IMG/VR virus record: IMGVR_UViG_3300010885_011866
Location: 1-29,900 of that record
Reading direction: 5' to 3' (one strand)
Source of the DNA: a virus
Length of the DNA stretch: 29,900 nt
Position numbers and translations under genes: made by a program. The notes beneath the pieces are model-generated. The model ran no database searches. It saw only the letters and a list, made by a program, of their open reading frames with translations, and was not told where the DNA came from. The number at the start of each line of letters is the position of its first letter. Within the stretch, counting starts at the first letter, position 1. Below are positions 1 to 9,196 of this stretch, piece after piece.

Positions 1-90
1 ATTATGTTTGTTGCTAACAAAATAAAAAAACAAGTAGAGAATGCACCTACAGAAACAATAGAAAATGTACCTACCGAAGCAGTGGAGTGA
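1..90 (+). CDS. 3' end of the first tail-assembly-chaperone-like gene (duplicate copy)
   Basis: Bases 1-90 read in frame as the last 29 codons of the gene that is complete at 29301-29867, ending in a TGA at 88-90. It is present only because of the terminal repeat and is not a separate gene. Confidence 0.9.
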   Translation: MMFVANKIKKQVENAPTETIENVPTEAVE

Positions 91-123
91 GATAACTGTA
101 GAGCAGTTTCTGGAGATATCTGA
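1..123. repeat. Terminal direct repeat, left copy
   Basis: Bases 1-123 are identical to 29778-29900. This is either the overlap an assembler leaves when a circular or circularly permuted molecule is written as a line, or a short true terminal redundancy. The repeat carries the 3' end of one plus-strand gene and the 5' end of the next, so both are whole only when the ends are joined. Unique length is about 29,777 bp. Confidence 0.97.
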
Positions 124-802
124 GATAGATAAATCACAGGGATCTTACTACTATAATACTGAGATACTATCTATTATTTGTAATGAGTCTACTGAGGTAA
201 TAGATGAGCTTGATGTTGATGAGATGTTCAAGATAGTTAAGCAGTGCAAATGGGCTTTATCACAACCATCTAACAAATATAAATCAGAACTTCTAGATAT
301 GAAGGTTAAGCCCTTTAATAAGTTGTGTTTATATGAGTACATAGACCTAGATTATTATTTCACTAATAATTATATTACTAATATAGCTAACATCTGCGCT
401 ATCCTGTACAGGCAAAGAAAAGTTAATGAGTGGGGTGAAGAGATAATAGAGCCCTATGAATATGATTGTACTATCAGAGCTGATCAGTTCTTAGATCTAC
501 CTATCACAGATGTGTATGGTATCATTAGTGATTTTTTAAAGTTTAGAGATAATTTTCTAAAGACCTACCAAAACTTATTTCAAGGCGAAGAGTTACCTGA
601 ACTAACACCAGAACAGAAAGCAGAGCTTACACCTGAGGAGTTGAAAGAGGAGGAGGATACTAAGAAAGATTCTAAATGGAGCTGGGAGCGTATGATCTAC
701 GGCCTGTGTAATAATGATTTAACTAAGTCTGATAAGATAGGAGCTCTACCCCTTACCTACGTATTCAATATGATGGGTATGAAAAAAGAATTAGACATCT
801 AA
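65..802 (+). CDS. Putative tail assembly chaperone, second of pair (245 aa)
   Basis: This is a 245-aa plus-strand protein whose N-terminus (PKQWSEITVEQFLEI) resembles that of the gene at 29301-29867 (LTIEQFESI). The pair therefore looks like paralogues sharing one N-terminal domain. Residues 195-215 are acidic and low-complexity; the C-terminal end (SWERMIYGLCNNDLTKSD) is helical and typical of small tail-assembly proteins. The ATG lies inside the end of the upstream gene (26-nt overlap), in the +1 frame, and directly follows an in-frame TAG at 59-61. Translation is therefore probably by coupling. It ends tail-to-tail with the minus-strand gene ending at 791 (12-bp overlap). Chaperone identity is inferred from the tandem overlapping arrangement and the position near the tape-measure module; family membership was not tested. 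Confidence 0.65.
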   Translation: MYLPKQWSEITVEQFLEISEIDKSQGSYYYNTEILSIICNESTEVIDELDVDEMFKIVKQCKWALSQPSNKYKSELLDMKVKPFNKLCLYEYIDLDYYFTNNYITNIANICAILYRQRKVNEWGEEIIEPYEYDCTIRADQFLDLPITDVYGIISDFLKFRDNFLKTYQNLFQGEELPELTPEQKAELTPEELKEEEDTKKDSKWSWERMIYGLCNNDLTKSDKIGALPLTYVFNMMGMKKELDI

Positions 803-1243
803 AGGGAAGCCTTGAACAAATTCTGGTGGTGCAAATAGTGCTTCAAATGTGTATCTTAGTTTTTGATTTTTTTCTAATATAGGTGCTACATCTATAATCT
901 TATATCTCTTAGTTAACCACTCAACATATTGGTCATAAATTTCTTTAGTAATTCCGGACTTGTCTAGTTCATAAGTAAATTTAGAGACGAATTCTCGAGG
1001 TACAATAAATCCACCATTATCTAATGAAGCTCCATTATTTAAAAATATAAAGTAATATGCAGCTACTATTTGAATTTCTAATATTTCAAAATTATCTATC
1101 TTTGCGTTAATACGAATACTATCAATTAATGTACTTCCTGTTGGATTAATAATATCTTCTCTTATTATTCGTTTTAATATATAAGCCATCCTTCTCCTAG
1201 TAGGATAAAGTACATTAAATTCTCCAGTATTTGCATATGCCAT
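791..1243 (-). CDS. Putative head-tail joining/neck protein, HK97 gp10-like (150 aa)
   Basis: This 150-aa protein sits in the structural block. Its plan, a basic N-terminal helix (YPTRRRMAYILKRIIREDI), then a short beta segment, then a hydrophobic YYFIFLNNGA stretch and a PRxF motif, resembles the small gp10-type neck proteins that join head to tail. That assignment is tentative and rests on pattern and neighbourhood. The ATG lies one base after the stop of the upstream gene (1883-1245), so the two are co-transcribed. Its stop overlaps the convergent plus-strand chaperone gene by 12 bp, with no terminator visible between them. Confidence 0.5.
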   Translation of the reverse strand: MAYANTGEFNVLYPTRRRMAYILKRIIREDIINPTGSTLIDSIRINAKIDNFEILEIQIVAAYYFIFLNNGASLDNGGFIVPREFVSKFTYELDKSGITKEIYDQYVEWLTKRYKIIDVAPILEKNQKLRYTFEALFAPPEFVQGFPLDV

Positions 1244-1244
1244 C

Positions 1245-1883
1245 TTATTGTATATTTTCTACTAAGACTCCGTAACTTTCAGTTACTGCTGTTAGCGTGT
1301 TATTAGTAATTGTAAAGTATAGGTATTGCTGAGTTGTAAAGTCTCTAGGTGTAACTGTAAAAGCAGCCAATTGACCATAATCTGCATTAGCATTAGATCC
1401 TGTAGCAAAAGCTTTTATATCTCCTAATAATCCACCTATTACAGGCATAGTTCTATATATAGATACCATACCTAGACTACCTATTGCATTAGTGGCTAAT
1501 TGAGTAGAAGCAGTTAATTGTACAAGTGTAGGGGAAGCTACAGTACCTATTCTTATTCGTGTTCTAGGAGCAGCTGCACCTAATGTAGTTACCCTTACTG
1601 TAAAAGATGAACGAAGCATTGCATTGCTTATTGTTGTAGGAATAGGTACGGAAGCTATCAAAGTTTCATTAGTTGTTGCTGTTACTATTGTTACTGCAGA
1701 TGAGCAAAATAAAGCACCTCCACCACCACCACTAGCAGCGTTTATTATTTGAGTACCCGTAATAGCAGTATTAACAGGAAGACCTCCTATAATGGAAGTA
1801 CACTCTATCAAATCTGTTGCCTGTAAGTCACCTGTGTGAGCAGGTAAAGAGGGTCTCCAATCACCCCACCATCCATTTGCCAT
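1245..1883 (-). CDS. Structural beta-rich virion protein (212 aa)
   Basis: This 212-aa protein is rich in Thr, Ala, Ser and Val. It has a short N-terminal Trp-rich segment (MANGWWGDWRPSLPAHTGD), a poly-Gly hinge near residue 52, and then an alternating hydrophobic/polar pattern typical of a beta sandwich. This suggests an exposed virion component such as a decoration or tail-fibre protein. I do not recognise a named family. Its start is preceded by an AATATAG-T-ATG leader shared by several late genes of this phage. It lies between the gp10-like gene and the tail-completion gene. Confidence 0.5.
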   Translation of the reverse strand: MANGWWGDWRPSLPAHTGDLQATDLIECTSIIGGLPVNTAITGTQIINAASGGGGGALFCSSAVTIVTATTNETLIASVPIPTTISNAMLRSSFTVRVTTLGAAAPRTRIRIGTVASPTLVQLTASTQLATNAIGSLGMVSIYRTMPVIGGLLGDIKAFATGSNANADYGQLAAFTVTPRDFTTQQYLYFTITNNTLTAVTESYGVLVENIQ

Positions 1884-1912
1884 AACTATATTATATTATT
1901 AAACTAATTTGT

Positions 1913-2347
1913 TTAAATTGGCACGGCACAATCAGTCCAGTCATTAACAGTCAATGTAATACTCATTTGATATCCGGCCGCATAATCTAGTAAGTCATTA
2001 TTAAGGGGTGAGAATGTAGGCACTCCTACCACATCAAAGCTGAAATCTGAACTATCATTAAAGTATACATTTAAATCGCTAAGGATCTGTTGCGTATCAC
2101 TTAGAATTGTGATGATGTTAGCTCTATCCTTTTGTATGATATCATAGCAGTATATATCAAAGCTAAATTCTGTAGTGTTCTCAGTTGGCATCACTCCACT
2201 AGGTACAATATACACTAAAGGATACTTCTCATTTTGAGTAGCAAAATTATAGAGCTGTTCTTTGAAGTCACTACCTACTTTAAATACTTGCTTATGAGCA
2301 GTGTAAAAAGTTATTATTTTATTGGTTATTGCTTGTAGACTGTTCAT
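1913..2347 (-). CDS. Putative tail terminator/completion protein (144 aa)
   Basis: This 144-aa protein has an N-terminal amphipathic helix, then alternating strands (YPLVYIVPSGV, FSFDIYCYDII) and a C-terminal strand after the sequence DYAAGYQMSITLTV. It fits the alpha/beta fold of small tail-completion proteins, and genes of this type commonly lie beside the tape measure in Bacteroidota siphophages. Its start codon overlaps the stop of the upstream tape-measure gene (ATGA at 2344-2347), so the two are translationally coupled. Function is inferred mainly from size, pattern and position. Confidence 0.5.
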   Translation of the reverse strand: MNSLQAITNKIITFYTAHKQVFKVGSDFKEQLYNFATQNEKYPLVYIVPSGVMPTENTTEFSFDIYCYDIIQKDRANIITILSDTQQILSDLNVYFNDSSDFSFDVVGVPTFSPLNNDLLDYAAGYQMSITLTVNDWTDCAVPI

Positions 2348-4647
2348 AGTTCTGCGGATTTATTTATGCGATTAATTTTATCTTGTACTGATGTTACTTG
2401 AGTTTCACTTACTACAGCCGTAACGGTCATTGATGAACTACTGGATCCACCACCTGCACTAAAACTCCCTCCTGTGTTAGCACTACCGAATAATTGTGCA
2501 GCCTGTGGTAAAGCTGTGGCTGCAGAAGTAGCTCCACTTCCTGTAGCACCACCACCTCCACTACCTCCGCTAGGGGTTGCACCTGGTGATGATAGTATCT
2601 GCTTAGCCTTAGCTACGTTAGTAGCAATCTGTATGATACCTGTAGCAAATTGAGCAATACCTGCTGCACCTGCTGAGACAGCATTCAATGGATTAGCTTG
2701 TGAGTTAGCTACCAAAGCACTAATGGCCTTAGCCGTATCTATACCTATTTGAACTAGAGCAGATGCCTTATTGAATTTAGCTAACTTCTCCTGGTCTTTA
2801 ATAAGCATCCCTCCTATATCAGTAATACCTTTAGCAATATCTCCTGCTAATGCTATCCTAGCATCTCTTACTTTCTGATCCTCTTCTATTTGTTTTAATG
2901 TGGCCTGTGTATTAATATCAGCAAGAGCTTTTTTGTGGTTGGCTTCTAGTATCTCCAAAGCTTTTTGATTACCCATTGCCATCTCTTGCTCTTTCAGATA
3001 CTTAGCATCAAGCTCTGCTATTCTCTTCTCTTCTTCTGTAGTGGTAAGTTCAGTAAGCAAATCACTTGCAGCCTTTACCTTATCTTTCATCCTAGCAGTT
3101 TCTTCTTGTATCTGCATAGTGTTGTAAATATCTAGCTTCTCTTTTAGCTGTTCTGCTGTTAATCTAGTATCTGCTACGGCTGCATCTCTTAGTTTTTTAT
3201 ACTTGTCATTTTGTATTACTAAATCCTTTTCTGCACCTTCTGCCATAGCCTCTAATCTAAGCTGAGCTAATTCATTTTCTACTGCTATAGTAGTCTTTCT
3301 AGCGGCCTCTCTTTTTGCTTCTAATTGTTTAGCCTCCTCTGCATCTGCTTGTTGAGTTAAAGTTATTTTGTCTTTTGCTTTTAGTTTAGCATCTGATGCA
3401 ATATCCTCTCTTTGTCTTTTGAATTTTTCATTTATTATCGCTTCCTCTTTAGCTAGTCCCTCCTGCATTATAGATAGCTCACCATCTTTAATTTTTCTTG
3501 CAGCACTTAATGCATTAGCAGCTTCAGTTTTAGCTAATGAGACAGCATCTTTCTTTTTAGTATCACTCTTCTTTTTAGCATCTTCGGCTGCCTCTTTCTC
3601 AGCATTTTTTTTATCATTTATTAGTTCCTGCTCAAATACGGCCAAATCATTAATAGCATCTAACTTAGCTTTATTAGCTTTTTGGTTCATATCATAATTA
3701 TCCTTCACAGCAGCCGCCATCTCTTTCTCAAAAGCTTTCCACGCAGTATAGTCTCCTGTTTCCTCAGCACTTGCTCTTAGCTCAGCTACCGTTAATTTAT
3801 TTTTTGCTTTTAGTTGTTGGCTTATTGCATAGGTTTCACTTTCGATGCTCCTTTGGTAAGAGATAGCAGCCTTTAATCTTGTCCTTTCTAATTCAGTAGT
3901 ATCCTTACCTTGAGCTTTTAATAGCTTGATTTGTCTACCTAATGCATCATCAGAATCATCGTATATTTTTTGCTTACGTTCAAATGCCCTTTGTTGTGCC
4001 TCTTGCTCTTGTTTAATTTGAGCTAATACAGCCTCTGAGTTTTTCTTAGCTTGTTCTGCTCTCTCATCCTCAGCAAATGATGTAAGCCCTAGTGCATCTC
4101 CTAGCCATTTTAAAGCATCTATAATAGCATTAATGGGAATCATTATATAATCTAGTATCGTACCTAGTATCCCTATCTTATCTAAAAAATAACCTACTGC
4201 CGCCACAATAGCTACAATTATAGCTACTAATAAAAAAATTGGATTCATTAATATAGTCATCCCTAGCTTTACAAATGCACCACCTAGTGTACCTAGCATA
4301 GTAATAAATTGTCCCATTCCTCCTAGTAGCTCTTTAGGGTTTAGTTTCCCCATAGTCATAGCTAGAGTCTTAGCCTTGCTAGATGCCTCTTCGAAGTCAA
4401 GGCTCATCAAGCTATCCTTAATACCACCAATTCCATTACTTACTTGCTCAAATTTTGAGCCTGTAGCAAATACGTTAACAGCTTCATTAGCATCTGCTAT
4501 CTTGTCTTTAAGTACACCCGCTTCCTGTGATAACCTAGCAATGTCTGCAGGGTCAGTAGCGTTTGCTATCTCACCTTTTAATGCTCTTGGTTCTGCTTTT
4601 ATTTCTCCTAGTCCTGAGACTTTTATAGGTATTTCTACTTCATTCAT
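2344..4647 (-). CDS. Tail tape measure protein (767 aa)
   Basis: This is the tail-length ruler and assembly scaffold. It is a long helical protein. A strongly hydrophobic stretch at about residues 114-155 could insert in the host membrane during DNA entry. A very long Lys/Glu/Ala-rich coiled coil covers roughly residues 205-620. A Gly/Ser-rich C-terminal segment (GGSGGGGATGSG) follows. With the usual 1.5 angstrom rise per residue, 767 residues predict a tail near 115 nm. It is coupled to the next gene by an ATGA overlap and lies one base from the stop of the upstream baseplate gene. The paired chaperone-like genes usually found upstream of tape measures are here on the other strand. Confidence 0.88.
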   Translation of the reverse strand: MNEVEIPIKVSGLGEIKAEPRALKGEIANATDPADIARLSQEAGVLKDKIADANEAVNVFATGSKFEQVSNGIGGIKDSLMSLDFEEASSKAKTLAMTMGKLNPKELLGGMGQFITMLGTLGGAFVKLGMTILMNPIFLLVAIIVAIVAAVGYFLDKIGILGTILDYIMIPINAIIDALKWLGDALGLTSFAEDERAEQAKKNSEAVLAQIKQEQEAQQRAFERKQKIYDDSDDALGRQIKLLKAQGKDTTELERTRLKAAISYQRSIESETYAISQQLKAKNKLTVAELRASAEETGDYTAWKAFEKEMAAAVKDNYDMNQKANKAKLDAINDLAVFEQELINDKKNAEKEAAEDAKKKSDTKKKDAVSLAKTEAANALSAARKIKDGELSIMQEGLAKEEAIINEKFKRQREDIASDAKLKAKDKITLTQQADAEEAKQLEAKREAARKTTIAVENELAQLRLEAMAEGAEKDLVIQNDKYKKLRDAAVADTRLTAEQLKEKLDIYNTMQIQEETARMKDKVKAASDLLTELTTTEEEKRIAELDAKYLKEQEMAMGNQKALEILEANHKKALADINTQATLKQIEEDQKVRDARIALAGDIAKGITDIGGMLIKDQEKLAKFNKASALVQIGIDTAKAISALVANSQANPLNAVSAGAAGIAQFATGIIQIATNVAKAKQILSSPGATPSGGSGGGGATGSGATSAATALPQAAQLFGSANTGGSFSAGGGSSSSSMTVTAVVSETQVTSVQDKINRINKSAEL

Positions 4648-4648
4648 T

Positions 4649-7528
4649 TTATATGTAGTATTTAATTTCTATTGTTGTTCCATCAAGATATCCATCTACA
4701 AAGCCTACCCCTATTTGAGTGGTGGTAACAGATACGCTATTAGAGCTTGTGGAGTATTGTGCTGAGATTACCCCATCAAAGTTTACGTTGCTAATCATTA
4801 TAGTAGGCACATTAGTGCTAGAGATAAATGAAGGCTCATAAGCATCTAAGTATCCCTCATATGTACCTACTCCTGTTCTGGTCCAGGTAACTCCACCTAA
4901 GCTATCATTTTTAACCTGCACTATAGGATCTGTTATTCCTGCCTGTGTTAAGTTAGCTATGTAGATTAATGGCACTGTACCTGTAGCTACTCCATTTAAA
5001 CTATTAACCACTAGGTGATTAGTTGCTAGAGTAGTTTCACTGATGATATAGTCATCTCCTACTACCACTGATCTAGTGCCACCAACTATCACATTACCCC
5101 TACCCATAACCATAGCATTAGCTTGATTAGAGAATACATTAGAAGTAGTCATTCTAGTAGTGTTAACATTGCTCATTGCTAACATTTGTATAGGTCCTAT
5201 TCCTGCAGGTGGGTTTGGGATTACCGGGCCATTAGGTCCTGTAAAAGGTGCAAAGTTAATTTCAGTATCAATACTTATGAGCTCTACTTTAGTTAACTTG
5301 TTAGCGTTTGCATCATAGTCAATTATTTTGTTTATGTTCCACCAACTATTATCAATTCGTATCTTGTCATTTAACTTCATTGCCTGAATATCCGGCTCCT
5401 TAAGGTTAAACATAGCAGTCAACATCTTACCGTTATTTATTTGACCCATTGTTCGCCTCCAGTATCTATTGTAAAGATTATTTTCTGTTAGGCTACTAGG
5501 TTGATAATAGTAGAAGTCGCAAATTGCGTAATTAATATCAAAAGTAGGAGTCAACGGGTCATCAAAGTGACCAACTAAAGGATAGTTTGTAAGATTGATT
5601 TGACCAACGCTACCATAATCATATATATAAAATTGTCCACAGGTAGCTAATGGTTGACCTGCTGTAGTTTTATCATATAATATTCTTATATTAGTTTCCG
5701 GTGCTGATCCAGCTATCATAGGAACATAAGCTCCAAATACAGTTTTAATTACAGGAGTAGGTGAAAAAAGTACAGACTTAGTAGTTATTTCCTTAACGTA
5801 TTCATTATCAAAAATTACTTCAGCTTGTCCATAGATATTATTGGTAGCATTCGTGTAAGTGGTGTTTGGATTATCTTTGTCAGCCGTGTAGCTTAATATT
5901 ATTTTCTTGCTTGTTATCTCGGGTAAAAATGATAAGCTCTGCTCTTGGTCTTTAGCTAATTTATAAGTCCAATCTACCTCTGTACCGCTATCGTAAAAGT
6001 CATCTCTATTTTGCAAGAGTAACTTATTAGGTTGAGTGCTATCAACTTGAGCATATATGTTATACATATTAAAGATTCCTTTAATGAAATCGCTTTGCTT
6101 TATCTTCTTAGGTACATAGTCGTTTACTTCTATTGTGCCACCTATCGCATAGATTGTACTACTAGGAACAATACTAATTTGAATATTAGATATAACAGCT
6201 TGTATAACGATTTGCCCTGAAGCAGGAGCTACACCGGATGGGGAAGTTTTCCTCCAACTTCTAACAGATGGTGCATTCCCTATAGTTGCATATTGTTGGC
6301 TGACATTTAAACCTATAGTGGCTGATTGTAAATTATTAAGTAAATTGTAGCTAAGAGGTATATTAGTCTGTACTGTTTGTGTTAATAAAGTAGTAGTACC
6401 ATTATTAATAGTTAAAGGGGATTGAACAGCATTTTGTACACCAAACAATGTAGCCGTTGGTGATGTATTAGTATAAAGATTACTAAAGATAATAGGCTGA
6501 GTCCCTGCACTTACTCCAATAGCAGGTTTGTAAAATACATTGGCTGCTACACCACCGGGAGCGCTACCATATAAAATACCTCCCGAGCTATTCACTAAGT
6601 TTAATGTGTAGGTCATAGTAACGCTGTAATCGTAGCTTTGAGCATTTGCTGAGCTTATAATAAAAGGAGTAGTATAAACACCTGTTACAGGGTTAAAAAT
6701 ATTCTGTATATCTTCTAGCTCTGTCCAAGCTGTTAAGTTAATCTTAGTAGCAGCAGATTGTGCGGTAGCTACTTGAGCTATATTAGAGAAGCCTGCCCAA
6801 TTGTTAGCTCCATTGATAGTAGTTGGCGCTGTCTTTTCTGCTTTAACTAGGTAATCGTTATAATCAAAGTTATCAACACCACCATTATAAGGTATGAGCA
6901 ATTGTTGAAATCTATCGTAGGACATTGTCGGCCAACTATAAGTAAATCCAGCATCTTGGAATATCCTATCTAAATAAGTCTTTGCAAATATAGCCGGCTT
7001 GAATTCTTGCGTATTGTATACAGCATCACCTGATCCAGGGAGAAAGTACTTGAATCCATTTACTACAGTGTTACTAAATCTAGCTACTACATTAAAAGCG
7101 TCATAAGGGTGGTTAAGGTCGCTAAAGTCTATATCGGTTAATTCCTTGTTAGCAATGGCTGTAAAGAAGTCGGCCTTAGAGTCTTTAATTAGCACCTCAT
7201 AGGTTACCTGCTCTTCATAGCCATCTGTGAGCTGTGACTTAACTACTCCTGTTAATTGCAAAGAGCAATCTTCCATTATTGGTATGCCGTCTTGAATAAC
7301 AGCACAAGTAGTAAGGACATTTATGTTGAATGTTCCCTCAACTATATTTACATCGTAATAATGATTTAGTAAATTGTTGTTATTCTTGCTTCCGGTTAAA
7401 GTAATAGTCTTAGAAAAACTTCCTTTCCTTTGGCTTATATCTCGTATGTCCCCGGCTTGAAAATTAAGAGGAAAAGCTGTTCCTTCCTTAACATCTAAGA
7501 ATCCTGTAGCGAGTTGTATCTTAACCAT
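4649..7528 (-). CDS. Baseplate hub / tail-tip protein with trimeric fibre-like segment (959 aa)
   Basis: This large tail-tip protein directly precedes the tape measure in the operon. Its N-terminus (FPLNFQAGDIRDI then SFSKTITLTGSKNNNN) matches a pattern I associate with tail proteins of Bacteroidota siphophages. The middle is beta-rich. A Pro/Gly hinge (FTGPNGPVIPNPPAG) lies near residue 763. After it, about residues 800-825 repeat an N-A-x-V-x-G / V-x-G-G / V-V-V-G-D pattern like the left-handed beta roll of YadA-type trimeric adhesin heads, suggesting a host-contacting trimer. The ATG overlaps the end of the preceding tail gene by 8 bp. Hub function is inferred; the fibre-like segment is visible in the sequence. 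Confidence 0.68.
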   Translation of the reverse strand: MVKIQLATGFLDVKEGTAFPLNFQAGDIRDISQRKGSFSKTITLTGSKNNNNLLNHYYDVNIVEGTFNINVLTTCAVIQDGIPIMEDCSLQLTGVVKSQLTDGYEEQVTYEVLIKDSKADFFTAIANKELTDIDFSDLNHPYDAFNVVARFSNTVVNGFKYFLPGSGDAVYNTQEFKPAIFAKTYLDRIFQDAGFTYSWPTMSYDRFQQLLIPYNGGVDNFDYNDYLVKAEKTAPTTINGANNWAGFSNIAQVATAQSAATKINLTAWTELEDIQNIFNPVTGVYTTPFIISSANAQSYDYSVTMTYTLNLVNSSGGILYGSAPGGVAANVFYKPAIGVSAGTQPIIFSNLYTNTSPTATLFGVQNAVQSPLTINNGTTTLLTQTVQTNIPLSYNLLNNLQSATIGLNVSQQYATIGNAPSVRSWRKTSPSGVAPASGQIVIQAVISNIQISIVPSSTIYAIGGTIEVNDYVPKKIKQSDFIKGIFNMYNIYAQVDSTQPNKLLLQNRDDFYDSGTEVDWTYKLAKDQEQSLSFLPEITSKKIILSYTADKDNPNTTYTNATNNIYGQAEVIFDNEYVKEITTKSVLFSPTPVIKTVFGAYVPMIAGSAPETNIRILYDKTTAGQPLATCGQFYIYDYGSVGQINLTNYPLVGHFDDPLTPTFDINYAICDFYYYQPSSLTENNLYNRYWRRTMGQINNGKMLTAMFNLKEPDIQAMKLNDKIRIDNSWWNINKIIDYDANANKLTKVELISIDTEINFAPFTGPNGPVIPNPPAGIGPIQMLAMSNVNTTRMTTSNVFSNQANAMVMGRGNVIVGGTRSVVVGDDYIISETTLATNHLVVNSLNGVATGTVPLIYIANLTQAGITDPIVQVKNDSLGGVTWTRTGVGTYEGYLDAYEPSFISSTNVPTIMISNVNFDGVISAQYSTSSNSVSVTTTQIGVGFVDGYLDGTTIEIKYYI

Positions 7529-8996
7529 TTACGATATTATTATTAGCTAATTTGATTGTAATGTTCTGCTTAATTAAATTCTTATTTCTTTGATTATAAA
7601 TTTGATAATCGCTTGTTATTATGTTACAACTAATATATTCAGTACTCACAGGAAGATCACAATCTAGCGAGTAGTCGCTTTGCTTAACAAAGGTAAAAGG
7701 CGATGAGATGAGCTCAGCAAAATAGTTAGCCATATCCATAGTCATAAAGTTAGTAGCTAAATCTATGGTAGTCTCAGTGCTTATGTAAGTGTTCGTCATA
7801 CCCCTGTCTGTTAAGGCATAGTCCCATTGGTTACTGCCATTAATAAAACCTTTGATATCTTGGTTAAATTGCTCTCGTGTTACGTTACCTTTCTCATAAC
7901 TGTTAAGGGTAAAAGCAAAACTATTCCACGATCCCATACGATCTAAGAATAAGATGCTGTACTCAGTAGTACGGATTCTTCTATCTAGATTAATTCTGTA
8001 TCTAGCCGAACTTATCACGCCATTCCTTTCATAATGGAAATCATAATAGGTAGTTGTTGGCTCTATCAAATTACCCGAACCAAAAACCAAAGTAAGTACT
8101 CCAAAGTTATTAGGCCCTACTGATACACCACTAACGTGGTCTAAAGCTGTTACGTTCTTTTCAAAGATGTTACCACCATCATTACTAAAGACCATTGTAT
8201 CCGGTGGGGTAGGGGATCCATTAGCAATGCAGTTGACCCACATATCTTGGGACAAGGTAGCGTACATATCTTTGTTACCTGATGGGTAGTTAGTGAGGAA
8301 CTTATCAAAGATACCATTAAGCATATAGTCTTGATAGTTGTAGCTTGGCCATTCAGTCCATCTAATAGCGCCATTGAATACATACTTATTAAGTTGTTGA
8401 GCTAGATTCCTGTTGACAGTCTTACGGCCATCTGCATAGGTAATATCTCCATCCTTATTGGCATTGACTATCTGAGACCATAAGCTGTTAACTACAATGT
8501 AAGCAGGGTTAGCTACTAGCACAGTGAAGAGCCCCTCTAAGTTGGGGTTAGCTATACCTACACCTGTTTGTGTAATGTTTATTTGGTCTCCTACTATAAA
8601 TGTATTAGCTACGTTTATCTGTACCTTTCCTGAATAAGGGGCTGTTAGATATTGGGTTAATGCAAGAGAGTAACTAGTGGTAGTCAAGTACTCCTCCCCT
8701 ATCCTTACATCATATTTGTAGTGGGATCCAGGTGCGTTATATGCTGAGGTGTTATTCAAGTTCAGGTCATAGCTTACCTGTGCCTGTAACAGCTTCGATA
8801 GATCTATCTCACCAAAGCCTGTAGCATATGTAGGCAGTACCCTATACTCTGCTATCTTGTTTGTTGTTCCACTTTGATAGATATCATAGATAAACTTAAA
8901 GCCCTGCAGGTTTACATTGCTACTGCTGTAGATATATTTGATAGGGTTGTATGCAGGAACTATTACTTGTGGAGTTGCTTGTGCTACGAGTGCCAT
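7521..8996 (-). CDS. Tail protein, distal tail/baseplate type (491 aa)
   Basis: This 491-aa, Tyr/Asn/Thr-rich, beta-dominated protein has no visible signal or membrane segment. It is the first long gene after terL in the transcript and is followed at once (8-bp overlap) by the 959-aa hub-like protein, which places it in the tail-tip module. I recall proteins of this size and N-terminal style (IKYIYSSSNVNLQGFKFIYD) next to the hub protein in Bacteroidota siphophages, but I cannot name a family. The leader has the AATATAGGT element about 15 nt before the ATG. Confidence 0.6.
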   Translation of the reverse strand: MALVAQATPQVIVPAYNPIKYIYSSSNVNLQGFKFIYDIYQSGTTNKIAEYRVLPTYATGFGEIDLSKLLQAQVSYDLNLNNTSAYNAPGSHYKYDVRIGEEYLTTTSYSLALTQYLTAPYSGKVQINVANTFIVGDQINITQTGVGIANPNLEGLFTVLVANPAYIVVNSLWSQIVNANKDGDITYADGRKTVNRNLAQQLNKYVFNGAIRWTEWPSYNYQDYMLNGIFDKFLTNYPSGNKDMYATLSQDMWVNCIANGSPTPPDTMVFSNDGGNIFEKNVTALDHVSGVSVGPNNFGVLTLVFGSGNLIEPTTTYYDFHYERNGVISSARYRINLDRRIRTTEYSILFLDRMGSWNSFAFTLNSYEKGNVTREQFNQDIKGFINGSNQWDYALTDRGMTNTYISTETTIDLATNFMTMDMANYFAELISSPFTFVKQSDYSLDCDLPVSTEYISCNIITSDYQIYNQRNKNLIKQNITIKLANNNIVNG

Positions 8997-9019
8997 TGAT
9001 TGTCTTTACCTATATTAAA

Positions 9020-9196
9020 TTATTTTGTGTTCGTGTTTTTAAAGGCGTCCATTGCTATCATATATGCGTGGTCTAACATAGCTAGGTGTTGCTGCACCCT
9101 ATCCGGCCTATCAAAGACTATCCTTACCACCTTGCCGGTCTTGTGGTGTATGTAGGCCTGTACTACTTGGATCTTATGTAAGGTATTAGAATGCAT
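9020..9196 (-). CDS. Small hypothetical protein (58 aa)
   Basis: This short gene lies between terL and the first tail gene. The ATG at 9194-9196 overlaps the end of terL by 11 bp, and the TAA is at 9020-9022. The product starts MHSNTLHKIQVVQAYIHHKT and is basic and His-rich, with predicted strand-strand-helix structure. It fills an otherwise empty 190-bp gap and is tightly packed with terL, which supports it being real. Function unknown. Confidence 0.62.
   Translation of the reverse strand: MHSNTLHKIQVVQAYIHHKTGKVVRIVFDRPDRVQQHLAMLDHAYMIAMDAFKNTNTK

Noticed and set aside
22-31. A-rich run (AAAATAAAAAAAC) as a frameshift slippery site for the chaperone pair
   Set aside because: Any shift here into the second frame would meet the TAG at 59-61 before reaching the second gene.
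3368-3697. Plus-strand open frame of 109 codons opposite the tape measure
   Set aside because: It is rich in Ser/Leu/Phe and mirrors the Ala/Lys/Glu-rich coiled coil on the minus strand; it is a shadow of the tape-measure codons.
4376-4765. Plus-strand open frame of 129 codons
   Set aside because: It spans the junction of two well-supported minus-strand structural genes and has no leader or homology.
8150-8383. Second minus-strand frame inside the 491-aa tail protein
   Set aside because: It lies wholly within a real gene in another frame, with atypical composition and no start signal.
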